Assembly: GCF_000250985.1 (NCBI RefSeq)
Contig: NW_013524653.1
Span: 1 to 64,000 of the forward strand
DNA length: 64,000 nucleotides
Reading direction: 5' to 3'
DNA from: Nematocida parisii ERTm1
Lineage: Eukaryota; Microsporidia
Under the pieces are notes generated by a model. It did no database searches. It was given only the letters and a program-made list of their open reading frames with translations, and was not told the DNA's origin. Shown in pieces: positions 48,515-58,306 of the stretch (position 1 is its first letter; every line of letters starts with the position of its first letter). The position numbers and the translations under genes are program-made.

Positions 48515-48546
48515 AAAATATTTAATTTGCTTCTCTTTTCTTTTAT
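48515..48546. promoter_or_regulatory. 32-bp divergent start region of the 246-aa gene and RPA49
   Basis: AT-rich spacer of 32 bp (AAAATATTTAATTTGCTTCT-like) between opposite ATG codons; a shared bidirectional promoter is inferred from spacing. Confidence 0.45.
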
Positions 48547-49662
48547 ATGAAAGATTTTATTGCGGTTATAGCCCCATACAAGGCCAACTGTATATTTAGA
48601 CGAGAGCAAGTAGAAACAGGAGAAGTATTGAAGTCTGAATGCAATAAAAAAGAGCTGATAGTTGTTGCCACTGAGGAAAGTGACATTGCATGTAATTATG
48701 CACTGGCCAGCACAGAAGCGGGAAGTAACCAGACAGTAGAGATTAATGGAAACCACTTAGGAATAGCATCAATAAAATACTTCAAAGCAAAAACGCTTTT
48801 CAAGAAGGACGAACAAGAATTAGCTGCGTCTGAGCGAGTTCGTAATTCGCACGAGCTGTCTCTGCTGTTTGGAAGTGCTGCATTCTCCAGAACGTTTAAA
48901 AAGAGAAAACAGCTAAATGAAATATCAGAAAGTGTAGATAGCAAAGGAGAGATGCTTATTAACACCCAGCTTTCATCGGGCTGCGTCGAAAACAATGAAA
49001 ATATACCAGGAGGCACAGGCGGGAAAGAAAAAAATAACAAGCATTCATTAATACAGCCAGTGTTCCCAGAGAAAAACATGGATGCATCATACCCGAATGA
49101 TTTGTATACGCTAGAGTCTATATTTGGGTTTGATCCTGTGGTGGAGTTAAAAAGAAACGCAGATCAGATAAAAAACAACCAAATTAACTTAGGAGTAGTC
49201 ACTGCAGAGGTTTTGGGCACTAACCACGTTTTATATAACACAGACGAAAAAACAGCAGCGTGGGCACTCTTATTTGACTGTATATGCAAAATAATTGCTA
49301 GTGTAAGAAAAAAGAAGCTGAGTTACATATATGAGACAGAAGATCCAATACAAGTCGTAATGATAAAGAAGCTAGTCAAGAACTTTATAGGAAACATACC
49401 CGTGGGAATATTAATACAAATAGACAAAAAAACCAAAGATAGGCTTTTAATTAGGCTTATTATTCTTATTCTTCTAAAAGACAACTGTATTATAGATGTG
49501 CAGAAGTACCGGCAGTGTTTCTTTGGGTGTAGTTTAGACGTTTTGAGGCAGATATTCAAAGAAATCAACTGCAAAAACGCAAAGAAAATTCGCATGAAGG
49601 TTGAAGAAAATCAAAACCCCAACTTGGTATTTGTTCTAACTTTAGATGACCTGTCAAAATAA
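48547..49662 (+). CDS. RPA49: Probable RNA polymerase I subunit A49
   Basis: Candidate Rpa49/PAF53, the TFIIE/TFIIF-like subunit of RNA polymerase I that aids elongation and initiation on rDNA. Matching blocks: an N-terminal beta-rich half; SERVRNSHELSLLFGSAAFSR parallels the family's R..L...FG..KA.R linker; YTLESIFG parallels IYPIESII. The C-terminal tandem winged-helix region shows DRLLIRLIILILLKDNCIIDV against family DKILCYILAIIMHLDNFIVEI, then LDVLRQIFKEINCKNAKK against KVVSLFRVLGAIVKGAT. These family strings are from memory. 371 aa against 415 in yeast. A linker around residues 125-165 is polar. ATG at 48547. Confidence 0.62.
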   Translation: MKDFIAVIAPYKANCIFRREQVETGEVLKSECNKKELIVVATEESDIACNYALASTEAGSNQTVEINGNHLGIASIKYFKAKTLFKKDEQELAASERVRNSHELSLLFGSAAFSRTFKKRKQLNEISESVDSKGEMLINTQLSSGCVENNENIPGGTGGKEKNNKHSLIQPVFPEKNMDASYPNDLYTLESIFGFDPVVELKRNADQIKNNQINLGVVTAEVLGTNHVLYNTDEKTAAWALLFDCICKIIASVRKKKLSYIYETEDPIQVVMIKKLVKNFIGNIPVGILIQIDKKTKDRLLIRLIILILLKDNCIIDVQKYRQCFFGCSLDVLRQIFKEINCKNAKKIRMKVEENQNPNLVFVLTLDDLSK

Positions 49663-49940
49663 ATCTAATGGCTCTGCACACAGAAACAAAACAAAAAATG
49701 AATTTAATATGCAACATTTCGTTATACTTAACCAAAGAGTCTAATAAATCAAAAATATAGATTATCTACTTTAAGCAAATAATTATAACTGCTTTCTATA
49801 CAATATAATTCTTCTAGAAAGTGAGATAGCTCAGCTGCCATGATATATTTGTATGCAATCCAGTGATATTATTGGCCATTGCAATGGATTGATTGGTTAA
49901 AGTATATATTAGGTTAGCAAATAACATTTATTGATGTGGG

Positions 49941-51461
49941 CTAGTCTCTATCATCCCAGTGGCCCGGTCTTTTTGGTGCACTGAGAGTGTCTTCGTTCTT
50001 TGTAATAAACATCTGAGAAACACTTAGAATATCTGATGAAAGAACTGCAACATACGAAAGCGCCCTCTCTTTGATGGCAGCCACGTCAAATATATCCTTT
50101 ACACCATCTGCACTGCGGGAAGCCTCTGATACACTTTTTCTTCCAACAGTCTCTACAGCCTCTGCAAATATTTTGATTGCTATTTGGCGAACGTCTGTGT
50201 ACTTCTCTGCCTCTGCGCTAAGGGCGGCCGCAATGTCTTTTTCACACTGCCCAGCACCCTTTAGAAGGCGAAGAGATCCTGTGCGCATAGACTCGTGTGC
50301 ACATACTTGTAGTGCATAGACGGCCTTTGTGATTAATTTCTCGCTCTCCTCCAGCTGCGCAGGAAGAGTTCCTCTTAGAAGAAGGGTATCAATCTGACCT
50401 TCACCAGTGACCTTCGTATACTTTCTCTCTCCGTATGTATGCATGCCAAGAGATGTGCAAACTCCAAGATACTGCTCCTCCATAGGACGAAGAATATTTG
50501 CCATTCTTCCTCCAAAGAGCATGCAGAGCCTTCTTAAATCAAATTTGCTGTGTACTTTTAAGACCGCCACTTTCTTCTCATTCAAGTAGTCTAGCATTAG
50601 CCCGTCTATCGACCCGCTGCACACAATCATACCTACCCCATTTGATACTAATTTGTCTACAAACTCCCTGGTAGTTTTCTCATCGTCTTGTGCGTATGTC
50701 AGAAGATCCTCTGCATTTTTTAGCAAAACAGTCCCTTTGGTTTCCATATTGCTGATTGCTAAAGGACACGTGTATATTGCAGTCTTAATATTTTCACCGC
50801 TCACTACCACTCCAACCGGCGAGCTTTCCAAAAGCATGCCCTTGAACCGCTCTGAGTCTTCAACAGATCCCACATTTACCTTTGTGACCCGAATACTATC
50901 TACAGGAAAAGACCCATTCTTTGATATCTCAGAGATAGACTCCCCGAGCAGCTCAGATATTTTTTTGTTCTTTACTATCCCACTTGATACTTTTCTAAGA
51001 ATCTCAGCATTGTCCAGACTAAACTCCTCTGTCTCAGAGACACTTTTTATAATCTCCTCTATCTGGTCACCGCATGATCTAAGCGCGCTTGCAAGCTCCG
51101 TTGGGAGTATTCCCTTCTCTATAAAAAGAGCACACTTCCGCAGCACCTCTCCCAAAACACACATTAAGAATCCAGTGCAGTCTCCCATCTGCGCCAAATG
51201 TGCAACGGGCTCAATGATCATTCTGAGCGCAGGATGCTCTACATCACACCCAGAAAGAATCGTTGCTACAGATCGGCTTATGATTATCTTCTTCTGTGAA
51301 TTCACAACTAATTTGTACATACCATCCACACCGTATGAAGTCTTTACAATGTCGCACAGACTAACTATTCCTTCTATGTTCTTTAACACACAGGCAATCC
51401 CTGCACTCTCCGCAGTATTTGCCCGCATAAGTCTATTTCCTCCAAAAGCAGCTCCACTCAT
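49941..51461 (-). CDS. CCT8: Chaperonin TCP-1 subunit theta (CCT8)
   Basis: Subunit of the cytosolic CCT/TRiC ring that folds actin, tubulin and WD40 proteins. The N-part shows VKTSYGVDGMYKLVVN and SRSVATILSGCDVEHPALRMI; the ATP-site GDGT motif reads GDCT followed by GF, with the Asp kept. The apical region has TKVNVGSVEDSERFKGML and KTAIYTCPL. The C-terminus ends in RPGHWDDRD, close to the WDDD ending of CCT-theta, which decides the subunit. 506 aa is a little shorter than yeast (568). ATG at 51459-51461; TCCCGAAAT starts four bases upstream on the plus strand (51465-51473), so the motif overlaps the start region. TTTATT, the minus-strand AATAAA, is at 49927-49932. Confidence 0.88.
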   Translation of the reverse strand: MSGAAFGGNRLMRANTAESAGIACVLKNIEGIVSLCDIVKTSYGVDGMYKLVVNSQKKIIISRSVATILSGCDVEHPALRMIIEPVAHLAQMGDCTGFLMCVLGEVLRKCALFIEKGILPTELASALRSCGDQIEEIIKSVSETEEFSLDNAEILRKVSSGIVKNKKISELLGESISEISKNGSFPVDSIRVTKVNVGSVEDSERFKGMLLESSPVGVVVSGENIKTAIYTCPLAISNMETKGTVLLKNAEDLLTYAQDDEKTTREFVDKLVSNGVGMIVCSGSIDGLMLDYLNEKKVAVLKVHSKFDLRRLCMLFGGRMANILRPMEEQYLGVCTSLGMHTYGERKYTKVTGEGQIDTLLLRGTLPAQLEESEKLITKAVYALQVCAHESMRTGSLRLLKGAGQCEKDIAAALSAEAEKYTDVRQIAIKIFAEAVETVGRKSVSEASRSADGVKDIFDVAAIKERALSYVAVLSSDILSVSQMFITKNEDTLSAPKRPGHWDDRD

Positions 51462-52652
51462 TTGTCCCGAAATAAAAATTAAATTATTTTCCCTTTCCCT
51501 TATAACAGAACGGCTTCACTAGCCCCACAAGCACAAAAACCAGTTCTAAAGAAAAATAACTAAAAATTTAACTATTTAGTCTAAAATTACACTAGAACAT
51601 TAATTACAGTTATATTACCACTCTGCGAATATTACACCATGTGCTAAAATATATTTATCTCATTAGTTGCTCAATAGAAATTATAGACTACGCACCGCAT
51701 CATATAACCCGAAATACTATACAATTATGGTATTACATTGTCCTTAGCTGCCTGCCTGTACTCAAGCAGATTTCTCGGGCTATATCCTTAATAACCGTAT
51801 ATAGACTGTATACGGCTGTGCAGCAGATTAAGGCATTTATAATTTGTAGTCTAGGCGTACATTCATTTTATTTAAGCGTTAGTATAAATATGTTAGCACC
51901 CCATAAATAGTTATTAACGCACCCGTAAATACTTCTTCTAATTATTTAATATCCAGAAGTAATCTTCTTTAAGTTAACTTCCTGCAAAATAAAGTTGTCT
52001 GTTTGATAGGCATTCATGTATTTTATGCACTCTCTACACATTTACTATATCGTTTAGTTTTATACTTCTTTTAATGTGTGCATAATTCATAGTACAGTAT
52101 AAAAAATATAAGAACCAGTTCGTACTGTGTATTGGTTAATAGCTAGTCGTATATTATAAAGCACAGCAGAAAGTTATTTCATGGTATTTTATCTTTTACA
52201 TCTATCTTTATAGTATGAGTGTGCTCGTATGCCATCTAGGCTCTAAAGATTCCTTTTACCCTGGGCTATTATTCAGGTGTGCCTGTTAGAGTACTTTAAA
52301 TATAAAAAGACTTATTAAGCAGTTTGGCAATTAGCTGAATGCGACATATTGCATTTTTAATGACCGGCAGTTTGCCGGGATTATAAAACAGCTAATTATT
52401 TTATGTTTTTTCTATTTTAGGATTTCCCGCGCTTAATTTTTCCTTAAACATTTAATTAAAAAAATAACTTGGGCCCTGAAACACAAATAGTAGGCTGAAT
52501 TCACACTGAATCATGTACCAATATGGCAAATTTTATTATAAATATGGACATTTCCATATTTAGATGTTATAGTTCTTAATTAGGAATAAAAGATATTTCC
52601 ATATTAAATATAGAAAGTATATATAGAAGTAGTGAAACTAGAAAAAACAAGA
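51462..52652. other. Divergent intergenic, 1.19 kb, regulatory-looking
   Basis: The longest spacer here, between CCT8 and the homeobox gene. Contents: TAACCCGAAATA at 51705-51716, an inverted repeat CCGTATA/TATACGG with 7-nt spacer at 51795-51815, and the palindrome and CCATATT sites at 52515-52610. The 89-codon frame near 51641 would start at GTG and is not called. Confidence 0.45.
52539..52562. promoter_or_regulatory. 24-bp palindrome upstream of the homeobox gene
   Basis: TAAATATGGA and TCCATATTTA are perfect inverted arms with a 4-nt spacer, 90 bp upstream of the homeodomain ATG. Related half-sites stand at 52518-52526 (CCAATATGG) and 52596-52610 (TTTCCATATTAAATA). TAATTA, a typical Q50 homeodomain core, is at 52577-52582. 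Confidence 0.5.
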
Positions 52653-53441
52653 ATGACACCAAACATGATAATAAGACAAAGACCAGTTAAATTTATAGAT
52701 TTCACAGAAGAAATAAGAAAAAGCTTTGAGGAGAAGAAGACACCAAAAAAGCCCAGAGTTAAGTTAGATCTTTGGCAGATCAGCACGTTAGAAAGGGCCT
52801 TTGAGGACGACTCACACCCATCACAAAAAGCAAAGACAAGACTCTCTGTTAGCTTGGGCATAACTATAAAGAGTGTTCAAATCTGGTTCCAGAACAGAAG
52901 AGCAAAAGAGAAGGCAAAGAAGGACGTGAGCGAGACAGAAAGTGAAAGCAATCACGAGTCTATTGAATGCGAAGTATCTGCTACACCTAAGACATACTTC
53001 CACAGCATAAAGAAAGCTAGCACAGAAGAAAAGACAAGCACTGGCCCTAAGCCAAGCCAAATGCCTTCATTGTTTGACTCTTCTGAATTTACTGAACTAT
53101 CAATGAAATACGATGCGTCCTTTGTTGATGACTCAATTTCTCTATCTATTGACCAGACCCAGAATTCCGTCTACTCAGAGTATGATTCCTTTTTGAGCTC
53201 ATTTAGCACGCCAATTATATGCATGTCATTGGATAAACCAGAGAAAGCAGAAGATACAGAAGCAGCACAAAACAAAATTGCTAAAGGGGCATGCCACAAC
53301 TACACACAGGCAGCTCTCTTCAATTCAGCATCACAGCGCAAGTGTCAACTAACAAATGGGCATGTAGAATATGAAGTAGATTTAGAAAGAGTGAATTTCT
53401 TCAGTGAGTTGCATCATCAAATGAGCAATAATACCATGTAG
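52653..53441 (+). CDS. Homeodomain transcription factor, 262 aa
   Basis: A typical 60-residue (non-TALE) homeodomain lies near residues 29-90. Aligning the WFQNRR motif, it has Arg5, Leu16, Phe20, Trp48, Phe49, Gln50, Asn51 and Arg53, so it is a Q50-class DNA-binding domain that would prefer TAATTA-like sites. The rest (about 95-262) is Ser/Glu/Thr-rich with no domain, likely activation or regulatory. Microsporidia are known to keep several homeodomain genes; orthology to a named fungal gene cannot be fixed. ATG at 52653 is used, since the frame upstream to 52632 begins with GTG. The upstream spacer carries a palindrome and a TAATTA site that could allow autoregulation. Confidence 0.88.
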   Translation: MTPNMIIRQRPVKFIDFTEEIRKSFEEKKTPKKPRVKLDLWQISTLERAFEDDSHPSQKAKTRLSVSLGITIKSVQIWFQNRRAKEKAKKDVSETESESNHESIECEVSATPKTYFHSIKKASTEEKTSTGPKPSQMPSLFDSSEFTELSMKYDASFVDDSISLSIDQTQNSVYSEYDSFLSSFSTPIICMSLDKPEKAEDTEAAQNKIAKGACHNYTQAALFNSASQRKCQLTNGHVEYEVDLERVNFFSELHHQMSNNTM

Positions 53442-53946
53442 AATATATAGCAAACCCACCATTCCAATATTATACAGCACTGTTCTAGAATAGGACTATA
53501 AATAAAGTATTTAAAAGTCATAAAATAGATGTTTTTATTCCTTCTCTTCTTTCTAGTATTGTATATCGTATACCTTGGAGAGTTTTTCTATAAAAAGCAA
53601 GCCATATTGTAAAGTATATACAAAAATATTCAAGTAGGGTCGTATGTTGCTTAAATATATACTTTTTACAGAAAACAGCCATGTATACTTCATATTTTGT
53701 ATTATCCGAGCCAGGAATGCGCTCTTATATGCGGATAGTACTAAAAAGAAAGAAATGTATGCTGTCTCTGTACATTACGCAAACCTCTGAAAATGTAAAA
53801 TAAAACAGCTAAAATATCTTGATACGGTTTGAATTACATATATCTTGATATAGAAATTGAGTAAATTCATATAAAACATGCTAATATCACATATCTATTT
53901 ACCAAAATAATTTGTGTTGAATACTGAATTTTTTTAAGTAGTATAT
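53442..53946. other. Intergenic, 0.51 kb, AT-rich
   Basis: Between two plus-strand genes; no gene or clear motif seen. Confidence 0.4.
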
Positions 53947-55455
53947 ATGAAAGTGACCGTACTTGGTGCTGGGCAGGACATAGGAAGATCCTGCGTTGTA
54001 GTGACTATACAGAATAGAACAATTATGTTTGACTGCGGTATGCATATGGGCCACTCAGACTATAGACGATTCCCAGACTTTAAATTGCTTGGGCCGGGCC
54101 CATACACCGGTGTTATTGACTGTGTGATCATAACGCACTTCCACATGGACCACTGCGGAGGCCTTCCATACTTCACTGAGCGATGCAAGTACTCAGGACC
54201 CATTTATATGACACCACCAACAAAGGCTGTCTTGCCTATCATTCTTCAGGACTACTGCAAGGTTTATAACGAAAGAGATGATGTGGGCAAGTTTCAGCAC
54301 CCTACATACAACGAAGAAAACATCAAGAACTGTATGAAGAAGATTATACCTATATCAATTGAGGAGACTGTGGAAATCGAAAAGGACTTTACCATAACCC
54401 CATACTATGCAGGGCACGTGCTAGGCGCAGCAATGTATCATGTAAAGGTAGGAGATGAGTCTGTGGTGTACACAGGAGACTACAACATGACGCCAGACAG
54501 ACACTTAGATGGCGCGTGGATGCCTAAAGTATACCCATCGGTTTTGATAACTGAAAGCACGTACGCTCTTCTGGTGCGAGACTGTAGAAGGGAGAAAGAG
54601 CGAGACTTCATAGAATCTGTGGTACAGTGCGTCAAGAATGGAGGAAAGGTTCTTATTCCAGTTTTTGCTCTAGGCAGGGCGCATGAGCTGTGCCTGCTTC
54701 TGGATACACACTGGGAAAAGACTAAGCTGGATATTCCAATATACACATCTGCCACCCTAACGCATAAGGCCAACGATATATATAAGCAGTTTATAGACTA
54801 CACACACGAACATATCAGAAGCACATTGCACAAGAGAAATTTGTTTGACTTCCGGCACGTGAAGCAGTTTGATTCAAACCTTGCAAGCTTGGAAGGCCCA
54901 ATGATTCTGTTCTCTTCGCCTGGTATGCTGCACTCTGGGCCAAGTCTGTCAATATTTAAGAAATGGTGTGGTGACCCGAATAACATGGTTATATTCCCTG
55001 GGTACTGCGTGCGAGGAACAATTGGTGAAAGAGTCCTAAACGGGGCCTCACAGATAGAAGTGGGAGGAATCGTCTATCCTGTGCGAATGAAAGTAAAGAA
55101 CATGCCGTTCAGTGCGCACGCAGATCAGAAGGGTATTCTTGCTCTTGTTCAGCAGTGTGAGCCAGACAATGTCATTCTAGTACATGGCGATATTATGAGA
55201 ATGAAAAGAATGAAGAACATTCTGGAAACAACACTGGGTGTTCCTACACTTCATCCGCCAATTGGAGCAACAATAAACATTGAGCGGCCAAAGCACACCA
55301 CAGCAAGCATTAACAATGAGACCCTCACATATCTTAAGGAAAACAAAGGGAAAACCATAGATGGTCTTATTAAAGGTTCCTTTATTGAAGATAACGGAAG
55401 AACACAGCTGGTCATTTCATCTTGTAATAATAATGTTGTATACGATGAAAAATAG
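53947..55455 (+). CDS. INTS11: Metallo-beta-lactamase/beta-CASP endonuclease, Integrator INTS11-like
   Basis: RNA 3'-end endonuclease of the CPSF73 family. All catalytic motifs are present: DCGMHMG, HFHMDHCGG (HxHxDH), GHVLGA, TGDYNM (Asp), ITESTYA (beta-CASP A), NMPFSAHAD (B) and LVHGD (C), so it is predicted active. Subtype: GAGQDIGRSCVVV, MHMGHSDYRRFPDF, TGDYNMTPDRHLDGAW and GYCVRGTIG follow human INTS11, whereas CPSF73 at those sites reads (from memory) GIHPG, TGDFSRQEDRHL and YCVEGTLA. After the nuclease comes a short domain (IDGLIKGSFIEDNGRTQL) comparable to the first part of the INTS11 C-terminal region; the last about 100 residues, which in human bind INTS9, are absent (502 against 600 aa). 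ATG at 53947. Confidence 0.85.
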   Translation: MKVTVLGAGQDIGRSCVVVTIQNRTIMFDCGMHMGHSDYRRFPDFKLLGPGPYTGVIDCVIITHFHMDHCGGLPYFTERCKYSGPIYMTPPTKAVLPIILQDYCKVYNERDDVGKFQHPTYNEENIKNCMKKIIPISIEETVEIEKDFTITPYYAGHVLGAAMYHVKVGDESVVYTGDYNMTPDRHLDGAWMPKVYPSVLITESTYALLVRDCRREKERDFIESVVQCVKNGGKVLIPVFALGRAHELCLLLDTHWEKTKLDIPIYTSATLTHKANDIYKQFIDYTHEHIRSTLHKRNLFDFRHVKQFDSNLASLEGPMILFSSPGMLHSGPSLSIFKKWCGDPNNMVIFPGYCVRGTIGERVLNGASQIEVGGIVYPVRMKVKNMPFSAHADQKGILALVQQCEPDNVILVHGDIMRMKRMKNILETTLGVPTLHPPIGATINIERPKHTTASINNETLTYLKENKGKTIDGLIKGSFIEDNGRTQLVISSCNNNVVYDEK

Positions 55456-56147
55456 CCTAGTTTATACACTACCACAGAAAAAGTCTAAATTATCTGCCAT
55501 AAACAAACTATGTGGTTTATATTTTTGGGGTATGCTTTCTTTAGTAAGAGACAGGCAAGAATGCACAATGCCAATGCATTTAAGTATATAATCATCTGCT
55601 AATTACTTTAAACTCAATTTGGGTTACTATATAATGATTCTTTATCTAACCCGAAATATTTTGGAATTTCTGCATTTCACTTTTATTTTAACTATAGAAA
55701 GAATAACAGCCTGCATACAACAAATACTATATTCAACAAAAACTACTGTGTACTAGTAAATATTTCATGCAAACCCCATCTAGTAGCAGCCTAGTAACAT
55801 ATAAGATGTCACATTTCTACAGAATGTATTGAAGCTATGACATGTTTTAGTGCGATAGTTTGTATGCATGCATCAAATACATGTTTTAATAAAATGTAAT
55901 TTTCCATCCGCCATACTTTCCCATTCCGTATTATAATTGGCATACATGTACTCTTTCTTGCATGAATGCATTCAGAATATGCTTATAATTTCAGCTTTGT
56001 TGTATTTCTAAGGCTTTTCTGTCTTTTTTTTGTTTATAGAACATTCCTGTATTGTATTAGTGCAGTAGTTTTTGTTTGATGCATGTATTAGGAATGAAAC
56101 ACTATGGTTTTATTTGAAAGAATAAAACTCGAGCATACTACTTTGAT
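55456..56147. other. Intergenic, 0.69 kb
   Basis: TAACCCGAAATA at 55647-55658. A weak direct repeat (TTAGTGC then two bases then TAGTTT) at 55848-55861 and 56058-56071. No gene seen. Confidence 0.4.
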
Positions 56148-57932
56148 ATGGGAAGCAATGACAAAGAAGAAAACACACAAGGAGACTCTACACCACCACA
56201 GGCGGAAGCTCCAGAAGAAATACTTACGGAAACAAACATGAGCTTAGATAAGAAAAAAGAAGAAGAGGAGTTCAACTGGTTTGAAGAAACAGCAGACTTT
56301 GGATTTGATGATATCGATGATCTTCCTAAGCACAAAAGCATTACAAAAAAAATTAACAAACTAATTTTACCCGCTGGTGCTGCTTTGATTGTAACGTGTT
56401 TCTTTGGGATATTTGTGCTTAACTTTATTCCAGTTAGACTGCGTGAATTCTATGGATACTCATTCAAACACATCCTTATCCTTACCTCTATTCTCACGTT
56501 TTTCCTTATTCTTACTAAGTTAATTATACACGGATTGTATATTCTTATTAGAGACAATATAACTGACAACCGCATCATGCACAACAAAAGACTAAAGGTA
56601 GAGCTGACCTTTGGTGCATGGTTCTTTGAAATGATTCCTCTTGGGATTTATCTTAATAACTATATTCCCTGGGCACAGAAAATTCTCGATAAAATGTTTT
56701 TGTGCGGGTTTCTTTCTGTTCTTGCATTTATTGGAAAAGGTATTCTGATGGAGCTCTTTAGAGAGCGGTTTCTTGCTAAAAGCCTTAAAAAGAAAGCAAA
56801 GGACATTGAAGTGAAGAATCGGATCGTTAATGCAATGCGGGAGTACTGCTACGAAGAGCACACAGAAGAAATACAGCAGCCCCTTAGCACATGCTTTTTT
56901 GTAAGCTGCATGACCGGGGAGGATGAAGAGCTTGTAGACTCAACAGGCATGGAGTTTGTTCGCGGGGACATTGACAGAGTGGTTGGTGACATATTCACTG
57001 CATCCATCTTTGATAAAAATCAGCTCACTCAGCATGAGCTGCTTGCACTGGCCAGAGATGTTTTTATGAAGTGCTCCAAGAATCAGGATTATATTACATT
57101 TGATGATTTCTGTGAAATATTTCCAACCTCGCAGGCCGCAATTCAAGCATTTTTATACTTTGATGTAGGCGAGAGCAAGACTATTTCTAAAAAAGGAATT
57201 CGTGACACGCTTGGTATGTTCTACTATGACCGAAAGAATCTTCAAACGAGCTTTGACAGTTTAAACAACTTCGTGCATGTTTTGGACAACTTGGCAACTG
57301 TTGTAACAATTGTTCCCCTCATTATTATATATCTTATTGTGCTGGGATTCCCTATTAAACAGCTTCTCGCCTTTTCTTTGAGCAGTGCTTTGATTCTAAA
57401 CTTCTTTGTGAGTGGTGTTGCCAAAGACTTCTGCCTGAACGCGTCTTTTGTTATTACACATCCATACGACATAGGGGATGATGTGATCATTAATGGAAAA
57501 GACTATGTAATCTACCGGACAAGCCTGTACAAAACAGAAGTACTTGCCATTGATGGAGGGAAAATCTCTTTCCTTAATAAAGCGCTTGCCGATAAAAGCA
57601 TCATAAACATGACGCGTGCGCCGCATAAGCTAATGCACATCTCTTTTAATCTTAAGCCCGAAATATCAAAGAGCAAGTTCAAAGTTATAAAAAAGCACAT
57701 TCTGCACTACCTCCGGGCAAAAAATGAAATTTTCTACGAAACGTTTACAATCCAGTCACAGTCAGAAGCAGTATGCAAAGTGCAAGGCCATGCATGTGTG
57801 CTTGTTACACGATACAGGTCTATATCTAGCAAAATGGCCAAGCTAGAACAGAAAATAGAACTCGTTCGGTATGTAAAGGAGCTTTTAAAAGAACTTAAAG
57901 TTGATGGCGGCCCAGACAAAAAGAAGAAGTAA
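56148..57932 (+). CDS. MscS-family mechanosensitive channel, fungal Msy1-like
   Basis: Membrane channel of the eukaryotic (fungal Msy1/Msy2) MscS group, which gates ions under membrane tension and is found in ER or other membranes of fungi. A polar acidic N-terminus (residues 1-70; KKKEEEEFNWFEETADF) precedes about four hydrophobic segments (78-100, 110-130, 155-170, 180-195). Residues 260-345 contain helices resembling an EF-hand pair, with a degenerate loop (FDVGESKTISKKG). The two helices at about 385-420 lead into the MscS beta-domain signature THPYDIGDDVIINGKDYVI (about 440). The C-terminal region is mixed and ends in a Lys run. 594 aa. ATG at 56148. Confidence 0.8.
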   Translation: MGSNDKEENTQGDSTPPQAEAPEEILTETNMSLDKKKEEEEFNWFEETADFGFDDIDDLPKHKSITKKINKLILPAGAALIVTCFFGIFVLNFIPVRLREFYGYSFKHILILTSILTFFLILTKLIIHGLYILIRDNITDNRIMHNKRLKVELTFGAWFFEMIPLGIYLNNYIPWAQKILDKMFLCGFLSVLAFIGKGILMELFRERFLAKSLKKKAKDIEVKNRIVNAMREYCYEEHTEEIQQPLSTCFFVSCMTGEDEELVDSTGMEFVRGDIDRVVGDIFTASIFDKNQLTQHELLALARDVFMKCSKNQDYITFDDFCEIFPTSQAAIQAFLYFDVGESKTISKKGIRDTLGMFYYDRKNLQTSFDSLNNFVHVLDNLATVVTIVPLIIIYLIVLGFPIKQLLAFSLSSALILNFFVSGVAKDFCLNASFVITHPYDIGDDVIINGKDYVIYRTSLYKTEVLAIDGGKISFLNKALADKSIINMTRAPHKLMHISFNLKPEISKSKFKVIKKHILHYLRAKNEIFYETFTIQSQSEAVCKVQGHACVLVTRYRSISSKMAKLEQKIELVRYVKELLKELKVDGGPDKKKK

Positions 57933-58306
57933 TTATGCGGCATCCCACCACTCTATCGCGACAATAAATAAAATATAAACAGCTTTATAACTGTCTAATA
58001 AATGAAGTTAAATTTTAAAATGTGTCAGAATCTTACCACTCATCAATACTCAGACTGGGGCGGCTTTTATCGTCATTCACAAGTTACAAGGGTTATGAAA
58101 AATATTTTAATTTATACTTTTAGTCTTCCAGAATATTTATGCTTAATTTTAAATAAAGACTGTTCATGGTGCTTATGCAGTGTAGAAAGCTCTTCAAATA
58201 TAAATTTAAAGTCTGCAATATGAACACATTGTGTAGAATTGCAACAATATAGTATTTTATGTAAAGTAAAGTATTAAATTTATTCTTCTGTCTTTGTGCA
58301 TACTCT
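57933..58306. other. Convergent intergenic, 0.37 kb
   Basis: AT-rich; AATAAA repeats at about 57963-57972 follow the channel gene's stop. A 73-codon frame with ATG at 58002 shows no domain or composition signal and is not called. Confidence 0.4.

Noticed and set aside
49825-49840. TAGCTCAG resembling a tRNA A-box
   Set aside because: No B-box (GGTTCGANNCC) or acceptor stem within a tRNA length downstream; no tRNA was found by reading either strand.
50653-51522. 289-codon frame opposite CCT8
   Set aside because: Antisense to a well-supported chaperonin gene; no motif.
51641-51910. 89-codon frame in the spacer before the homeobox gene
   Set aside because: Starts with GTG, lacks an internal ATG until near its end and has no motif.
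58002-58223. 73-codon plus-strand frame with ATG
   Set aside because: No domain, no signal peptide, AT-rich spacer composition.
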